Shown in pieces: positions 9,052 through 18,252 of a DNA stretch of 64,000 nucleotides; position 1 is the stretch's first letter; the number at the start of each line of letters is the position of its first letter. Location of the stretch: the NCBI GenBank assembly GCA_018715345.1, contig DVLT01000055.1, forward strand, positions 20,836 to 84,835, read 5' to 3'. Made by a program: the position numbers and the translations under genes. Source of the stretch: Candidatus Onthocola gallistercoris (GTDB lineage Bacteria > Bacillota > Clostridia > Lachnospirales > Lachnospiraceae). A model generated the notes under the pieces. The model worked only from the letters and a program-made list of their open reading frames with translations. It was not told where the DNA came from and made no database searches.

Positions 9052-9567
9052 CTACGAAATCAAGTATCCTTTTGCTTTCAGATCCTCTTCTATATTATCT
9101 AAGATCTTTTCAGAAGATGCTTCCACTGTGTGAATATGGTTTCCATCGGACATGGCCAGAAGAGGCCCCGCCTTACTTTCCCGGATACGGACATTAAAGG
9201 CATCCACATCTTCCCGTGTTTCCAATATCAAGTCGGCCTGGATCTGTCCGTAAACATCATGGGCCACGATCACATTGAGAACTTTACCGCCATTATCGAT
9301 AATGGTATACAGTTCATCCACGATCTGCTCTCGGGTATGGTTGACGGCATAGGAACGACGATACCGCTTATGCATACGTCTGTCCAAAACATATCCTCTA
9401 GGTGTGGCAAAAATCTCTTCATTGACTGCCCGCAGCAAAGCGATATCCTGGACGATGATCTGTCTACTCACATGCAGCATCTTTGCCAGGCTTCCCCCGG
9501 AAACAGGTTCCGTGCTGTTTTCCAATATACGGATCAGTTGTTGTCTTCTTTCTTGTCCATCTCTCAT
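9052..9567 (-). CDS. niaR: NiaR-type niacin-responsive transcriptional repressor
   Basis: A protein of 171 residues with an N-terminal HTH_11 domain (about residues 7-60) and a C-terminal 3H domain named for three conserved histidines. These appear in the stretches VNHTREQIVDEL, VAHDVYGQI and GNHIHTVEASSE. Members (YrxA/NiaR) repress NAD synthesis and niacin transport genes when nicotinic acid is bound. The start at 9567 is chosen because AAGAGGTG lies 5 bases upstream. The following gene encodes a PfoR-like membrane protein, which may be a regulon member. Family assignment is firm, the target less so. Confidence 0.85.
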   Translation of the reverse strand: MRDGQERRQQLIRILENSTEPVSGGSLAKMLHVSRQIIVQDIALLRAVNEEIFATPRGYVLDRRMHKRYRRSYAVNHTREQIVDELYTIIDNGGKVLNVIVAHDVYGQIQADLILETREDVDAFNVRIRESKAGPLLAMSDGNHIHTVEASSEKILDNIEEDLKAKGYLIS

Positions 9568-9647
9568 AATGTCACCTCTTGTAAAATATACCATATTTTT
9601 ACCGGAGGCTCAACTGTTTCGCCTTGCGTATCCGCCAAATTTTTCCT

Positions 9648-9676
9648 TTATCAATCCACTGCCTTTAGTGTATAAT
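9648..9676 (+). promoter_or_regulatory. Sigma-A promoter of the 88-residue gene
   Basis: TTATCA (9648-9653) and TATAAT (9671-9676) are separated by 17 bases. They lie about 65 bases upstream of the ATG at 9743. Confidence 0.6.
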
Positions 9677-9742
9677 AGCCTTTAGCATACAGTGTCAGCC
9701 CTCTGACCGCTCTATACCGGATATGAAGAAAGGAAGATTTTC

Positions 9743-10009
9743 ATGTTTCGTATGTGGGGAAAGATTTTTAAACAAAACCGTTTGATACAGGATACAGTCA
9801 TCTGCATTGATGATGAAACTTTAAGCCGTACAGCCAAGGTCTTTCAGGCAGTCAATGATATCTGCCTGGAATTTGATCTGTCCCAGCCCATTTGGCTGGA
9901 CACAAACATACGAGAATTTCAAGCCCATAACAAAACCCGTTTCCACAGCGACCATTTTGTGGAAAGTATTGATTTTGATTTCCTTGAAGTCCATCTGATC
10001 GAAGAATAA
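9743..10009 (+). CDS. Conserved hypothetical protein, 88 residues
   Basis: A small acidic soluble protein not assigned to a named family. It has no signal peptide, membrane segment or Cys motif. A GGAAG ribosome site precedes the ATG, a good promoter lies upstream, and a strong terminator follows directly after the stop, so it is a single-gene unit. The C-terminal half is rich in Asp, Glu and Phe. No function can be inferred. Confidence 0.75.
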   Translation: MFRMWGKIFKQNRLIQDTVICIDDETLSRTAKVFQAVNDICLEFDLSQPIWLDTNIREFQAHNKTRFHSDHFVESIDFDFLEVHLIEE

Positions 10010-10010
10010 A

Positions 10011-10040
10011 AAAGCATCCGGTTTTCAGCCGGATGCTTTT
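10011..10040 (+). terminator. Intrinsic terminator after the 88-residue gene
   Basis: AAAGCATCCGG and CCGGATGCTTTT arms around a short loop, immediately after the stop codon at 10009. It is a textbook hairpin with a U tract. Confidence 0.9.
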
Positions 10041-10309
10041 CATTTGCAGGGAAAAATGTTAATGATTGTTTTTGTTGCCTAATGTATTGGTTACTGTCGC
10101 TCTCTTCCTTCTGATGCCAGGATACCTATTGACGTCTGAGAGCTTTTCTTCATGCTTTTTCCATCTCACTCCTTTCTTTTGATGTAAAATAAGCATAGCG
10201 CAAAAATGTGTCTATTCAGTGATCACTTTCTAACCATTTTGTAAGAAATATGTATCTTATTTTTTCCCCACTCATACATATGGAATAAGAAAAGTTCTGG
10301 AGTATCCTG

Positions 10310-11074
10310 ATGGAAAAATTTATCAAGACCGGTTGCATCATCTGCATGCTCTTTCTGATCGGCGCCTTGATCTTTCAGGCCGCCGGATCCCAGATCCTGG
10401 TTTCTGCCAATGCAAGCGGCAAAGAACTTCCCATCTACTGTGTCGAAACAGACAATCCCCAGATTGCCCTCTCCTTTGACGCAGCCTGGGGGGCCGATGA
10501 TACATCGATCATCCTGGAAATCCTGGAAACCCATGGGGTCAAAGCCACCTTTTTTATGACTGGAGACTGGGTTTCTTCCTATCCTGAGGAAGTTAAAGCC
10601 ATAGCGGCCGCCGGTCACGATCTGGGAAATCACAGCGAAAATCACAAACATATGACGGAACTTTCCGATTCGGAATGCCAGTCGGAGTTAATGTCCGTAC
10701 ATGAAAAGGTCAAAGAACTGACGGGCGTGGATATGTTTTTATTCCGACCGCCTTACGGCGATTACGATAATCATGTGATCACCAATGCCCAGGCCTGCGG
10801 TTATTATGCGATCCAATGGGATGTGGACAGCCTGGACTGGAAAAACTACGGAGTCCAATCCATTGTGGATACGGTTTTAAATCATAAAAATCTTGGAAAC
10901 GGCTCCATCATCCTCTGCCATAACGGAGCGGATCACACAGCGGAAGCCTTGGACGGCCTGATCACCGGCCTGAAAGAAAAGGGATATGAGTTTGTCCCCA
11001 TATCCCAGCTGATCATCAAAGATCATTATCATATTGATTTTACAGGCCGACAGATCCCCGATTCGGACTCTTAG
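10310..11074 (+). CDS. Polysaccharide deacetylase, PdaB-like
   Basis: A protein of 254 residues with an N-terminal hydrophobic signal or anchor (residues 8-26) and a NodB-type deacetylase domain. Visible motifs are SFDAAWG with the catalytic-base Asp near residue 57, the metal-binding HSENH (H108 and H112), RPPYGDYDN near 146 and LCHNG near the C-terminus. SFDxAWG instead of the usual TFDDG is typical of the PdaB (YbaN) branch, which acts on peptidoglycan or related glycans during sporulation in Bacillus. It therefore probably acts outside the membrane on cell wall or cortex material. The gene ends tail to tail with punA, the two stop codons overlapping by 4 bases. Confidence 0.85.
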   Translation: MEKFIKTGCIICMLFLIGALIFQAAGSQILVSANASGKELPIYCVETDNPQIALSFDAAWGADDTSIILEILETHGVKATFFMTGDWVSSYPEEVKAIAAAGHDLGNHSENHKHMTELSDSECQSELMSVHEKVKELTGVDMFLFRPPYGDYDNHVITNAQACGYYAIQWDVDSLDWKNYGVQSIVDTVLNHKNLGNGSIILCHNGADHTAEALDGLITGLKEKGYEFVPISQLIIKDHYHIDFTGRQIPDSDS

Positions 11075-11910
11075 ATCAGTCCTTCTGACTCTCCGATGGC
11101 CACAATGCTATCATATAGAAATCTTTTAAAACGAGGCGCCGTCTGATCTGCCATCTCCTGTACTTCTTCATGGGAAAGCGGTTTTTCAGATATGCCGCTG
11201 GCCATATTTGAAATGCAGGAAATACCGCAAATCTTCATCCCCATATGGTTGGCCGCCACTGCTTCACAGGCTGTGCTCATCCCGACGGCGTCCGCTCCCA
11301 ATGTTTTGCACATCCTCACTTCTGCCGGCGATTCATAATTCGGTCCGCCCATTTGCAGATAGATTCCTTTTTTCAGGGGCATATCCAGTGCAGCCGCTGT
11401 TTTTTCCAAAATCTGCCCAAGGCTTTTATCATAAATACAGCTCATATCCGGGAAACGCGGACCCAGCTGTTCCATATTCGCCCCCCTTAAAGGCGAAGGT
11501 ACAAAACTGCTGATCTGATCCGTGATCAGCATCAGATCCCCCGGACACAGAGATGGAGCGATCCCGCCTGCCGCATTGGTCAGTATGAGTGTCTTTGCTC
11601 CCAGCATATACATAAGCCTTATGGGCAGCACCACATCGGCCATGTCATAACCCTCGTAATAATGAACACGCCCTTGCATGATCACCACCGGTACATTTTC
11701 CACATATCCAAACACAAAACGGCCCTTATGACCAGCCACTGTGGATACCGGAAAGCCTTCTATCGAAGAATAGTCGATCGTTTCACAGATTCGGATCGTT
11801 TCCGCAAAGTCCCCCAGGCCGGATCCCAGCACCAGAGCCAGCTTGGGGACAAAGTTTGTCCGGCTTCGGATATTGTCATAACACATTGCCAGTTTTTCGT
11901 ATATTTCCAT
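11071..11910 (-). CDS. punA: Purine-nucleoside phosphorylase, class II (PunA)
   Basis: A protein of 279 residues with the trimeric PNP signatures: LVLGSGLGDFAE near residue 26, the GRVHYYEGY stretch near 80, TNAAGGI near 113, GGPNYESPAE near 188 and GMSTACEAVAA near 209. It catalyses phosphorolysis of inosine, guanosine and related nucleosides to the free base and ribose 1-phosphate. This fits the purine uptake and deamination cluster further along. A good ribosome site (GGAGG) precedes the start. The gene is convergent with the deacetylase gene, sharing 4 bases. Confidence 0.93.
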   Translation of the reverse strand: MEIYEKLAMCYDNIRSRTNFVPKLALVLGSGLGDFAETIRICETIDYSSIEGFPVSTVAGHKGRFVFGYVENVPVVIMQGRVHYYEGYDMADVVLPIRLMYMLGAKTLILTNAAGGIAPSLCPGDLMLITDQISSFVPSPLRGANMEQLGPRFPDMSCIYDKSLGQILEKTAAALDMPLKKGIYLQMGGPNYESPAEVRMCKTLGADAVGMSTACEAVAANHMGMKICGISCISNMASGISEKPLSHEEVQEMADQTAPRFKRFLYDSIVAIGESEGLI

Positions 11911-11999
11911 ATATATCTCCTCCTATTATGTCAGAGCAATGGACAGCCTATCCTCCTGTTTGGTTGGGCCCCCGGTCCATTTTGTCCCTCCACTCTGCG

Positions 12000-12494
12000 T
12001 CATTTGATGAAAGGTTCCATTGCCTGTCTCCAGATATCTGTCAGCCTCGCCAGAGAATAGGCCGCATTGGCTGGACTTGTGGAGGGGAGACAGATGATAC
12101 CTCTGCCCGTTTTTTCTTCCGCATATTTATGGTATAACTGGCAGGCCTTTCCACCGTTTCCAAAAATCTGCTGAATGGGCGCTTTGTCCAAAAGACCGCC
12201 TATATCCGCCGGGCGCACATTTTTTATACTGCTGTCACTGGAGCCTTGTATGTCACAGCTGGATACCACATCCCATATGGCGATATGATGTTTTAACAAC
12301 ATGGCCTTTTTCTCCGGTATGGTTTCCGGGCAAGCTTCCCCTGTCAGATCTGCGAGCACAGCCCAAAACCGGTTCCTCGGATGATGGTAATAAAAACCCG
12401 CTTCCCGTGACCGCACAGAGGGAAAGGTACCTAATATCAATATTCGGGACCGGCTGTCATAAATCGGCTCAAATGTGTGTTCCACATGTTCCAT
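12000..12494 (-). CDS. DNA-deoxyinosine glycosylase (uracil-DNA glycosylase superfamily, family 6)
   Basis: A protein of 164 residues. LGTFPSVRSREAGFYYHHPR at residues 21-40 and STSPANA near 139 match the hypoxanthine-DNA glycosylase branch of the UDG fold. These enzymes remove deaminated adenine (hypoxanthine) from DNA and are also annotated as G/U mismatch glycosylases. It is a single gene between hom and punA, cytosolic, with no membrane or targeting signal. Family assignment is good; the exact base specificity is by analogy. Confidence 0.82.
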   Translation of the reverse strand: MEHVEHTFEPIYDSRSRILILGTFPSVRSREAGFYYHHPRNRFWAVLADLTGEACPETIPEKKAMLLKHHIAIWDVVSSCDIQGSSDSSIKNVRPADIGGLLDKAPIQQIFGNGGKACQLYHKYAEEKTGRGIICLPSTSPANAAYSLARLTDIWRQAMEPFIK

Positions 12495-12536
12495 CGCGTT
12501 CTTACTCCATTTCCAAAGGGCATATCGCCCCTATCC

Positions 12537-12584
12537 AAAAAAGCCGGCATGGACCCGGGAAAATACTCTCGGATCATGGCCGGC
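12537..12584 (-). terminator. Terminator after hom
   Basis: On the minus strand GCCGGCCATGATCC pairs with GGGTCCATGCCGGC (one mismatch) around a loop of about 14 bases, and six T follow. It lies 15 bases after the hom stop. Confidence 0.85.
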
Positions 12585-12598
12585 CTGCTGTTCATCGC

Positions 12599-13888
12599 TT
12601 ATGCATACACACGGATGATCGAAGAAACTTCTTCGATGAAAGATTTCCCCCTTAATTCATCCATTGCCTGTTTAAAATCATCTTCGCTGACGATATCCGT
12701 GATCGCCACGATCTCTGCCACGTCATCGGTCACCGGTGTTTGGATCAGTTTTTCAAAGCTGACGCTATGATTTCCAAGGATCGTGGCAATATTGCCCAAT
12801 ACGCCTGCATAGTCTTTTACCAAAAGGCGCAGGAAATACTTGCTTTCAATATCCGCCATCTTTTTGATGGGAAGATTTTTATAACATGTACAGCCGATCC
12901 GGGCCAGACAGTTGCAATGGATATTTCTGGCCACATCGATCACATCGCCTACGATGGCACTGGCTGTCGGCATCTCACCGGCGCCTCTTCCATAAAACAT
13001 GGTGTCGTCCACCGCATCTCCATGGACAAATACCGCGTTAAATACGTCGTTGACAGACGCCAACGGATGGTTTGTGGGGATCAATGTGGGATGGACCCGG
13101 ACTTCGATCCCTTTCTCCGTATCTCTGGCAATACCCAACAGCTTAATGGTACAGTCCATGGCCTTCGCATGACGGATATCGCTGGATGTGATCTTTGTTA
13201 TACCTTCTGTATATACATCACCAAACGTAACTCTGGAATGGAACGCTATGGAACTCATGATGGCCATCTTCCGTCCGGCATCCAATCCTTCGATATCTGC
13301 AGTCGGATCGGCTTCTGCATAGCCCAGTTCCTTGGCATTGGCCAGAGCCTCTTCAAATTCCATGCCCTCTTTTTCCATCTTGGTGAGGATATAATTGGTG
13401 GTGCCATTGACAATCCCCATCACTTCTGTGATATGATTGCCGCACAGACACTGTTTTAAAGGCCGGATGATGGGAATGCCTCCAGCACAGGATGCTTCAA
13501 AAAGGAAATCCACATGATTCTGCTCTGCCGTGTCCAGCAGTTCCTTCCCATGTACAGCGATCAGATCTTTATTGGCTGATACGACGCTTTTTCCCGCATT
13601 CATAGCTCTCAGGATAAAGGTTCGGGCAGGTTCGATCCCTCCCATGACTTCAATAACGATCTGAACTTCCTCGTCATTGATGATATCTTCAAAGTCCTCT
13701 GTCAACAGGGCCGGATCCACATCCTTTCTTGTCTCCGGAATACTTTTTACCAATATCTTCTTCAGTTCCAGACTCTCTCCGATCTTATCATACATCTCAT
13801 CCTGACGCATCTTTAATAATTTATATACACCGCCGCCGACGGTACCAGCTCCCAACATGGCAACTTTGATCACTTTGTTACTGTCCAT
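12599..13888 (-). CDS. hom: Homoserine dehydrogenase
   Basis: A protein of 429 residues with an N-terminal Rossmann domain (VAMLGAGTVGGGVYKLL near residues 9-25), the catalytic homoserine dehydrogenase domain (GTTNYILTKM, the EADPTADIEGLDAGRK motif near 205) and a C-terminal ACT domain (about residues 345-420). It reduces aspartate semialdehyde to homoserine for threonine and methionine. The ACT domain suggests feedback control by threonine. The start at 13888 is chosen over an ATG 24 bases upstream because AAAGGGG lies 8 bases before it. It is a single gene with its own terminator. Confidence 0.95.
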   Translation of the reverse strand: MDSNKVIKVAMLGAGTVGGGVYKLLKMRQDEMYDKIGESLELKKILVKSIPETRKDVDPALLTEDFEDIINDEEVQIVIEVMGGIEPARTFILRAMNAGKSVVSANKDLIAVHGKELLDTAEQNHVDFLFEASCAGGIPIIRPLKQCLCGNHITEVMGIVNGTTNYILTKMEKEGMEFEEALANAKELGYAEADPTADIEGLDAGRKMAIMSSIAFHSRVTFGDVYTEGITKITSSDIRHAKAMDCTIKLLGIARDTEKGIEVRVHPTLIPTNHPLASVNDVFNAVFVHGDAVDDTMFYGRGAGEMPTASAIVGDVIDVARNIHCNCLARIGCTCYKNLPIKKMADIESKYFLRLLVKDYAGVLGNIATILGNHSVSFEKLIQTPVTDDVAEIVAITDIVSEDDFKQAMDELRGKSFIEEVSSIIRVYA

Positions 13889-14010
13889 TTCTCTATCCCC
13901 TTTCGTGTCCATTTATACTGCTTCTTCATTCACTTCGTGCAAATAGTATATCATGAAAACGCATTTTGTCTATGGATATTTTTTATTAAGCTGCGGAATT
14001 TCAAGAAATA

Positions 14011-14053
14011 AAAGAGTATTTTACAGGCTTTTTACACCCGCAAAATACTCTTT
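14011..14053. terminator. Bidirectional terminator between hom and ferritin genes
   Basis: AAAGAGTATTTT pairs with AAAATACTCTTT around a 19-base loop. It has T runs on both sides. It lies after the ferritin stop on the minus strand and upstream of hom. Confidence 0.8.
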
Positions 14054-14101
14054 TTTATAAAAATACATCGTTTATCCCGATCGGTATGACGCGCTTTTTC
14101 C

Positions 14102-14614
14102 TTACAACACTAAGGACGGCGCACTGTAAACCCGAGATTTCAGCTCGCTGTTGAGCATATACAGACTCTTGGGATCTGAGCCGAACAGTTCCATCTTTGT
14201 GATCAGATCGGTGGCGTTTGTCTCCTCTTCTCCCTGTTCTTTGATAAACCAATCCAAAAACTGCATGGTCCGGAAATCTTTCACATCATATGCAGCCGCA
14301 TAGATATTATTGATGAGAGAGGTCACATAACGTTCATGCTCCAAGCCAGCTTTAAGGGGATCCATTGTATTGGCAAAAACTTTATCCGGTTTGTCGATGG
14401 TCTCCAAAGTGATCTTTTCGCTGTTGTTCTGCATATACTGGTAGAACAGCATGGCATGATCTCTTTCTTCCTGGGCCTGGATCTTATACCAGTTGGCGAA
14501 TCCATCCAAGCCTTTTCTTTCGTAGTAATTGGCAAAATCCAGATACAAATATGCAGAATAAAATTCTTTTGTTATCTGCTCATTTAATAAAGCAGCAACT
14601 TTTTCGTTTAACAT
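14102..14614 (-). CDS. ftnA: Ferritin, non-haem
   Basis: A protein of 170 residues with the four-helix ferritin fold. The ferroxidase ligands are visible as EFYSAYLYLDFANYYERKG with E17 near the start, EERDHA near residues 49-54, and LEHERY in the third helix region. It stores iron as a ferric mineral inside a 24-mer shell in the cytosol and limits oxidative damage in an anaerobe. GGAGGAG lies 5 bases upstream of the ATG. It is a single gene between the nucleoside transporter operon and a bidirectional terminator. Confidence 0.95.
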   Translation of the reverse strand: MLNEKVAALLNEQITKEFYSAYLYLDFANYYERKGLDGFANWYKIQAQEERDHAMLFYQYMQNNSEKITLETIDKPDKVFANTMDPLKAGLEHERYVTSLINNIYAAAYDVKDFRTMQFLDWFIKEQGEEETNATDLITKMELFGSDPKSLYMLNSELKSRVYSAPSLVL

Positions 14615-14631
14615 CGCATCTCCTCCTGGGA

Positions 14632-16143
14632 TCAGTTCTCCTGATGGACGCCGGCCATTAAAAGGCCCAGCTGATGTCTGGTCGCTTCTTTCTGGGGAAG
14701 GATATCCATAACCTGTCCTTCGTAGATCACAAGGATACGGTCGGACAATTCCATGATCTCCTCCAACTCTGTGGATACGAGGAGCACGGCTGCGCCTCGA
14801 TCCCTGGCTTCCACGATCTGATTTTGTATATACTTCGTGGCGCCGATATCCAGACCTCTGTCCGGATGAACAGCGATCAAAAGATCCGGCTCTCTTTCCA
14901 TCTCACGGGCAACGACGACTTTCTGTTGATTTCCTCCGGAAAGATTGCCTGCCAATTCGCTGACCGACGGGGTTTTTACATTATAAGTTTCGCAAAGCTG
15001 TTCATTCTTCGCTGTGATCTTCTTCCAGTCAAACAGACCATGTTTATTATATTCCGGTTTGCGGTATGTCATGAGCAAAAGGTTCTCATTAACGTTCATC
15101 TCCCGCACCATGCCATATTTCAAACGGTCCTCCGGAATATGGGATACACCCATACTAAGGATATCCCGCGGTTTGGAATGGGTCATATCCTTTCCTTTTA
15201 TCGTAAACTGTCCCGATGTGGCCGTCTCAAGGCCGGTCAGGCAGTGTACCAGCTCTGACTGGCCGTTGCCGTCCACGCCGCAGATACCCAGTATCTCGCC
15301 GCCGTACACATCAAATGAAATATTTTTAAGTACCTGAACTTTCTTTTTATTGACAAAGGAAAGGTCTTTCACATCCAGGATCTTATCTCCCCGGGGAATA
15401 TCCTTTTTCTCGATCGTCATATCCACCTGATGCCCCACCATCAGGGCAGCCAGTTCTTTTCGATCATGGATCTCGGATATCTTTGTGGTCTTGACCACCC
15501 GGCCCTGTCTGAGGACGGTACACCGGTCGCAGATCTCCATGATCTCCACCAGTTTATGGCTGATGAAGATGATGGTGTGCCCCTCTTTTGTCAGCCCCCG
15601 GATCATCTCGAACAGACCTTCCACCTCTTGGGGCGTCAGCACAGCCGTGGGCTCATCCAGAATGAGCAGATCCGCTTTTCTGTAAAGGGCTTTCAGGATT
15701 TCCAGACGCTGCTGCTGGCCTACAGACAACTGGCTTACCTTGGCCCACGGATCGATCTCCATGCCGTATTTCTTGGCCAGTTCGGAAAATTCCTTTGCTG
15801 CCGTCTTTAAGTCCAGCACAAACTTCTGTCCCTGGAGTCCCAGCACCACATTTTCAATGACCGACAATGCCGGTATGAGCATGAAATGCTGATGCACCAT
15901 TCCGATCCCTTTTGCGATGGAATCTTTCGGATCTTTTATATGGACCAACTCGCCGTTTAAGTAGATCTCGCCTTCACTCTGGGAATACATACCGTACAGG
16001 ATGTTCATCAATGTACTTTTTCCCGCGCCGTTTTCTCCAAGAAGGGCATGTACTTCCCCTTTCTCCACGCTCAGGTTTACATCCACGTTGGCAGCCACAT
16101 CACCGAAATATTTACTGATATGTTTCATTTCCAAAAATGCCAT
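14632..16143 (-). CDS. Nucleoside ABC transporter ATPase (NupO-like, double ATPase)
   Basis: A protein of 503 residues with two tandem ABC domains. The first has GENGAGKSTLM near residue 37, LSVGQQQRLEI and LLILDEPTAVLTPQE. The second has a degenerate Walker A (GVDGNGQSELVH near 290) and LSGGNQQKVVVAREM. This is the layout of sugar and nucleoside importers such as NupO and RbsA. It powers import through the two permeases encoded just upstream (stop codons to starts within 12 bases) using a BMP lipoprotein. AGGAGGG precedes the start by 8 bases. Confidence 0.9.
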   Translation of the reverse strand: MAFLEMKHISKYFGDVAANVDVNLSVEKGEVHALLGENGAGKSTLMNILYGMYSQSEGEIYLNGELVHIKDPKDSIAKGIGMVHQHFMLIPALSVIENVVLGLQGQKFVLDLKTAAKEFSELAKKYGMEIDPWAKVSQLSVGQQQRLEILKALYRKADLLILDEPTAVLTPQEVEGLFEMIRGLTKEGHTIIFISHKLVEIMEICDRCTVLRQGRVVKTTKISEIHDRKELAALMVGHQVDMTIEKKDIPRGDKILDVKDLSFVNKKKVQVLKNISFDVYGGEILGICGVDGNGQSELVHCLTGLETATSGQFTIKGKDMTHSKPRDILSMGVSHIPEDRLKYGMVREMNVNENLLLMTYRKPEYNKHGLFDWKKITAKNEQLCETYNVKTPSVSELAGNLSGGNQQKVVVAREMEREPDLLIAVHPDRGLDIGATKYIQNQIVEARDRGAAVLLVSTELEEIMELSDRILVIYEGQVMDILPQKEATRHQLGLLMAGVHQEN

Positions 16144-16155
16144 GGTGTATCCCTC

Positions 16156-17073
16156 CTAGTGCTTGTCATAAGGCTTTCCTGAGCTGGCAGCCTGATTGGA
16201 ACTTTTACGGTACAGACAGATCGCGATGATCGTAATGATATAAGGAAGCATCAGCCAGAACTGATACGGCACACTGACCGCGGTAGCCTGCATACGATAC
16301 TGAAGGGCGCTGGCTGCGCCAAAGATCAATGTTGCCGCCAGGACACCGCCAGGCATATAGTTGCCAAGTACAACGGCTGCCAAAGCGATAAAACCTCGGC
16401 CGGCGATCATATCCTCTGTAAAGGAACTTAACTGACCCATGGATACGTAAGCGCCTGCCAGTCCGGCCAGGGCGCCGCTGAAAAGGATCGTGCCATAACG
16501 GACACGGTATACGTTGATCCCCACCGTATCGCAGGCCTGGGGATTCTCACCCACAGAACGGATCTTCAATCCCAGACTGGTCTTCATGAGAATAAACCAC
16601 AAAACCGGAACAGCAATAAGCGCGATATAAACAGGGATAGCCTGATTAAAAACAGCCTCACCGATGATCGGGATCTTACTCAATCCCGGAATCGCTACCC
16701 GGTCAAATACAGCGATATTCTGGGAAGTGCCCACGCCAAAGATAACACGGTTCACCGTGACCGTCAGACCAGTGGCAAATGTATTGATGGCTGTACCGAT
16801 AACGTTCTGATCCGCTTTGATCGTTACAGCGAAGAAGGCAAATACAAGGGATACGATAAGGTTCACACCTATGGCCACCAATGCCCCCATGAGCGCGGAA
16901 CCGGTATAATAGGAACCGACAACACCCATCAGAGAACCGATCAGCATCATACCTTCCACACCGATATTGACGATACCGGCTCTGGAACAATAAACCAGGC
17001 CCAATGCGGCGATCAAAAGAGACGTTGCCATACGTATATCTGTTGATAAAAAGCTTGTGATCATGTCTATCAT
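16156..17073 (-). CDS. Nucleoside ABC transporter permease (NupQ-like)
   Basis: A permease of 305 residues of the BPD_transp_2 family, with eight to ten membrane segments. The conserved motif VGENPQACDTVGINVYRVRY near residue 180 is typical of NupQ and RbsC-like permeases. It lies 6 bases after the second permease gene, so the subunits are coupled. It forms the channel with the 360-residue permease. Confidence 0.9.
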   Translation of the reverse strand: MIDMITSFLSTDIRMATSLLIAALGLVYCSRAGIVNIGVEGMMLIGSLMGVVGSYYTGSALMGALVAIGVNLIVSLVFAFFAVTIKADQNVIGTAINTFATGLTVTVNRVIFGVGTSQNIAVFDRVAIPGLSKIPIIGEAVFNQAIPVYIALIAVPVLWFILMKTSLGLKIRSVGENPQACDTVGINVYRVRYGTILFSGALAGLAGAYVSMGQLSSFTEDMIAGRGFIALAAVVLGNYMPGGVLAATLIFGAASALQYRMQATAVSVPYQFWLMLPYIITIIAICLYRKSSNQAASSGKPYDKH

Positions 17074-17079
17074 ATGTCC

Positions 17080-18162
17080 TTACGCCTCCTTCACATGTTT
17101 TTTCTTTCTGAATTTCTTACGGATACCTTCAAACCGGAACATGTTCCTTCCAACGACCAAAAGAATGATCAGGCCCTGGATCATATAGATCATGGCATTT
17201 GGAACCCTGGCCAGCATCTCCATGGTACTGGAACCATTGTTCAGCATACCAAACAGGAAGGCAGAAATGCCGATGCCGATGGGAGAATTGTTTCCAAGGA
17301 GGGCAACAGCCACACCGTCAAACCCTGTATTGCCGGCAAATGCCTGCATCAGACGGGTCTGGACCGAGAGGATCTCGATACAGCCGCCAAGGCCGGCCAT
17401 ACCGCCGGCGATCACCATGGCGATCATCTGGTTCTTACGGACATTCATACCCGCGTAGACACCGGCATATTTGTTCGCTCCCACGACCCGCACTTCATAA
17501 CCTCTACGGGTCCACCACAAAAATACATAGTAAAAGACAATAGCTAATATGGCAATGATCAGCCCTGCATGGAGTCTGGTGCCGTCCAGTAAGATCGGCA
17601 ATTCCGCGCTCTCCAGTATCCTGGCCGACTGGGGAAAACTGCTGGAAGCATTGTCCTTCATCGGTCCGGTTACCATATAACTGATCAACTGGATGGCGAT
17701 ATTGTTCAACATGATGGTGGTGATCAGCTCACTGGCGCCGAAACGGCTTTTTAAAAAGCTGACGATCCACCCCATCAAGCCGCCTCCCAGGAATCCGGCG
17801 ATCAATGTGAGCGGCAGATGGATGAAAATAGGAAGGCCGGCAAAATGCGTTCCCACAAAGGTGCCGAACAAAGCTCCGATATAGAGCTGTCCGGTGGCGC
17901 CCAGGTTGATGATGCCGCTTCGCATGGCCATGGCAAAGGAAAGGCCCATGAATACCAGCGGGATACCCTTAACAAAATTTTCACTGAAGGAAGCCACACT
18001 ACCGAAAGCTCCCTGGAACAAATACATATACGCATTTATCGGATCAAATCCCAGTGCCTGCATCATGAGGCCCGAGAGCAAAATGGCTACAACCACAGCG
18101 ATGACCGGATAATAGAGCGCTTCTAATAATTTTACAAATTTATTCTTCTTTGTTTTTTGCAC
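17080..18162 (-). CDS. Nucleoside ABC transporter permease (NupP-like)
   Basis: A permease of 360 residues, BPD_transp_2 family, with an N-terminal membrane helix (residues 18-38) before the core. The motif VVGANKYAGVYAGMNVRKNQ near residue 225 matches NupP. It is separated from the upstream lipoprotein gene by about 150 bases holding two hairpins, which may lower permease expression relative to the binding protein. It pairs with the NupQ-like permease. Confidence 0.9.
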   Translation of the reverse strand: MQKTKKNKFVKLLEALYYPVIAVVVAILLSGLMMQALGFDPINAYMYLFQGAFGSVASFSENFVKGIPLVFMGLSFAMAMRSGIINLGATGQLYIGALFGTFVGTHFAGLPIFIHLPLTLIAGFLGGGLMGWIVSFLKSRFGASELITTIMLNNIAIQLISYMVTGPMKDNASSSFPQSARILESAELPILLDGTRLHAGLIIAILAIVFYYVFLWWTRRGYEVRVVGANKYAGVYAGMNVRKNQMIAMVIAGGMAGLGGCIEILSVQTRLMQAFAGNTGFDGVAVALLGNNSPIGIGISAFLFGMLNNGSSTMEMLARVPNAMIYMIQGLIILLVVGRNMFRFEGIRKKFRKKKHVKEA

Positions 18163-18190
18163 GCGATCAGTCCCCTCTTGTACATCCTGT

Positions 18191-18239
18191 CCGCAGCATA
18201 GTTATTGCCGCACAGACTGCTGCAATAGCTATACTGCGG
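18191..18239 (-). promoter_or_regulatory. Intergenic hairpin between lipoprotein and permease genes
   Basis: CCGCAG...CTGCGG arms, extended by CATAG/CTATA and ATTGC/GCAAT pairs with small bulges, form a long imperfect stem. There is no U tract. It is probably an mRNA-stabilising or processing hairpin after the lipoprotein gene, not a full terminator. Confidence 0.55.
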
Positions 18240-18252
18240 TAATCACAAAGGA

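Noticed and set aside
13913-14101. Possible amino-acid attenuator upstream of hom
   Set aside because: The hairpin at 14011-14053 is fully explained as a bidirectional terminator; no leader peptide rich in Thr or Met codons and no T-box elements are seen.
15014-15810. Plus-strand open frames opposite the NupO-like ATPase gene
   Set aside because: They are shadows of a strongly supported gene and lack ribosome sites.
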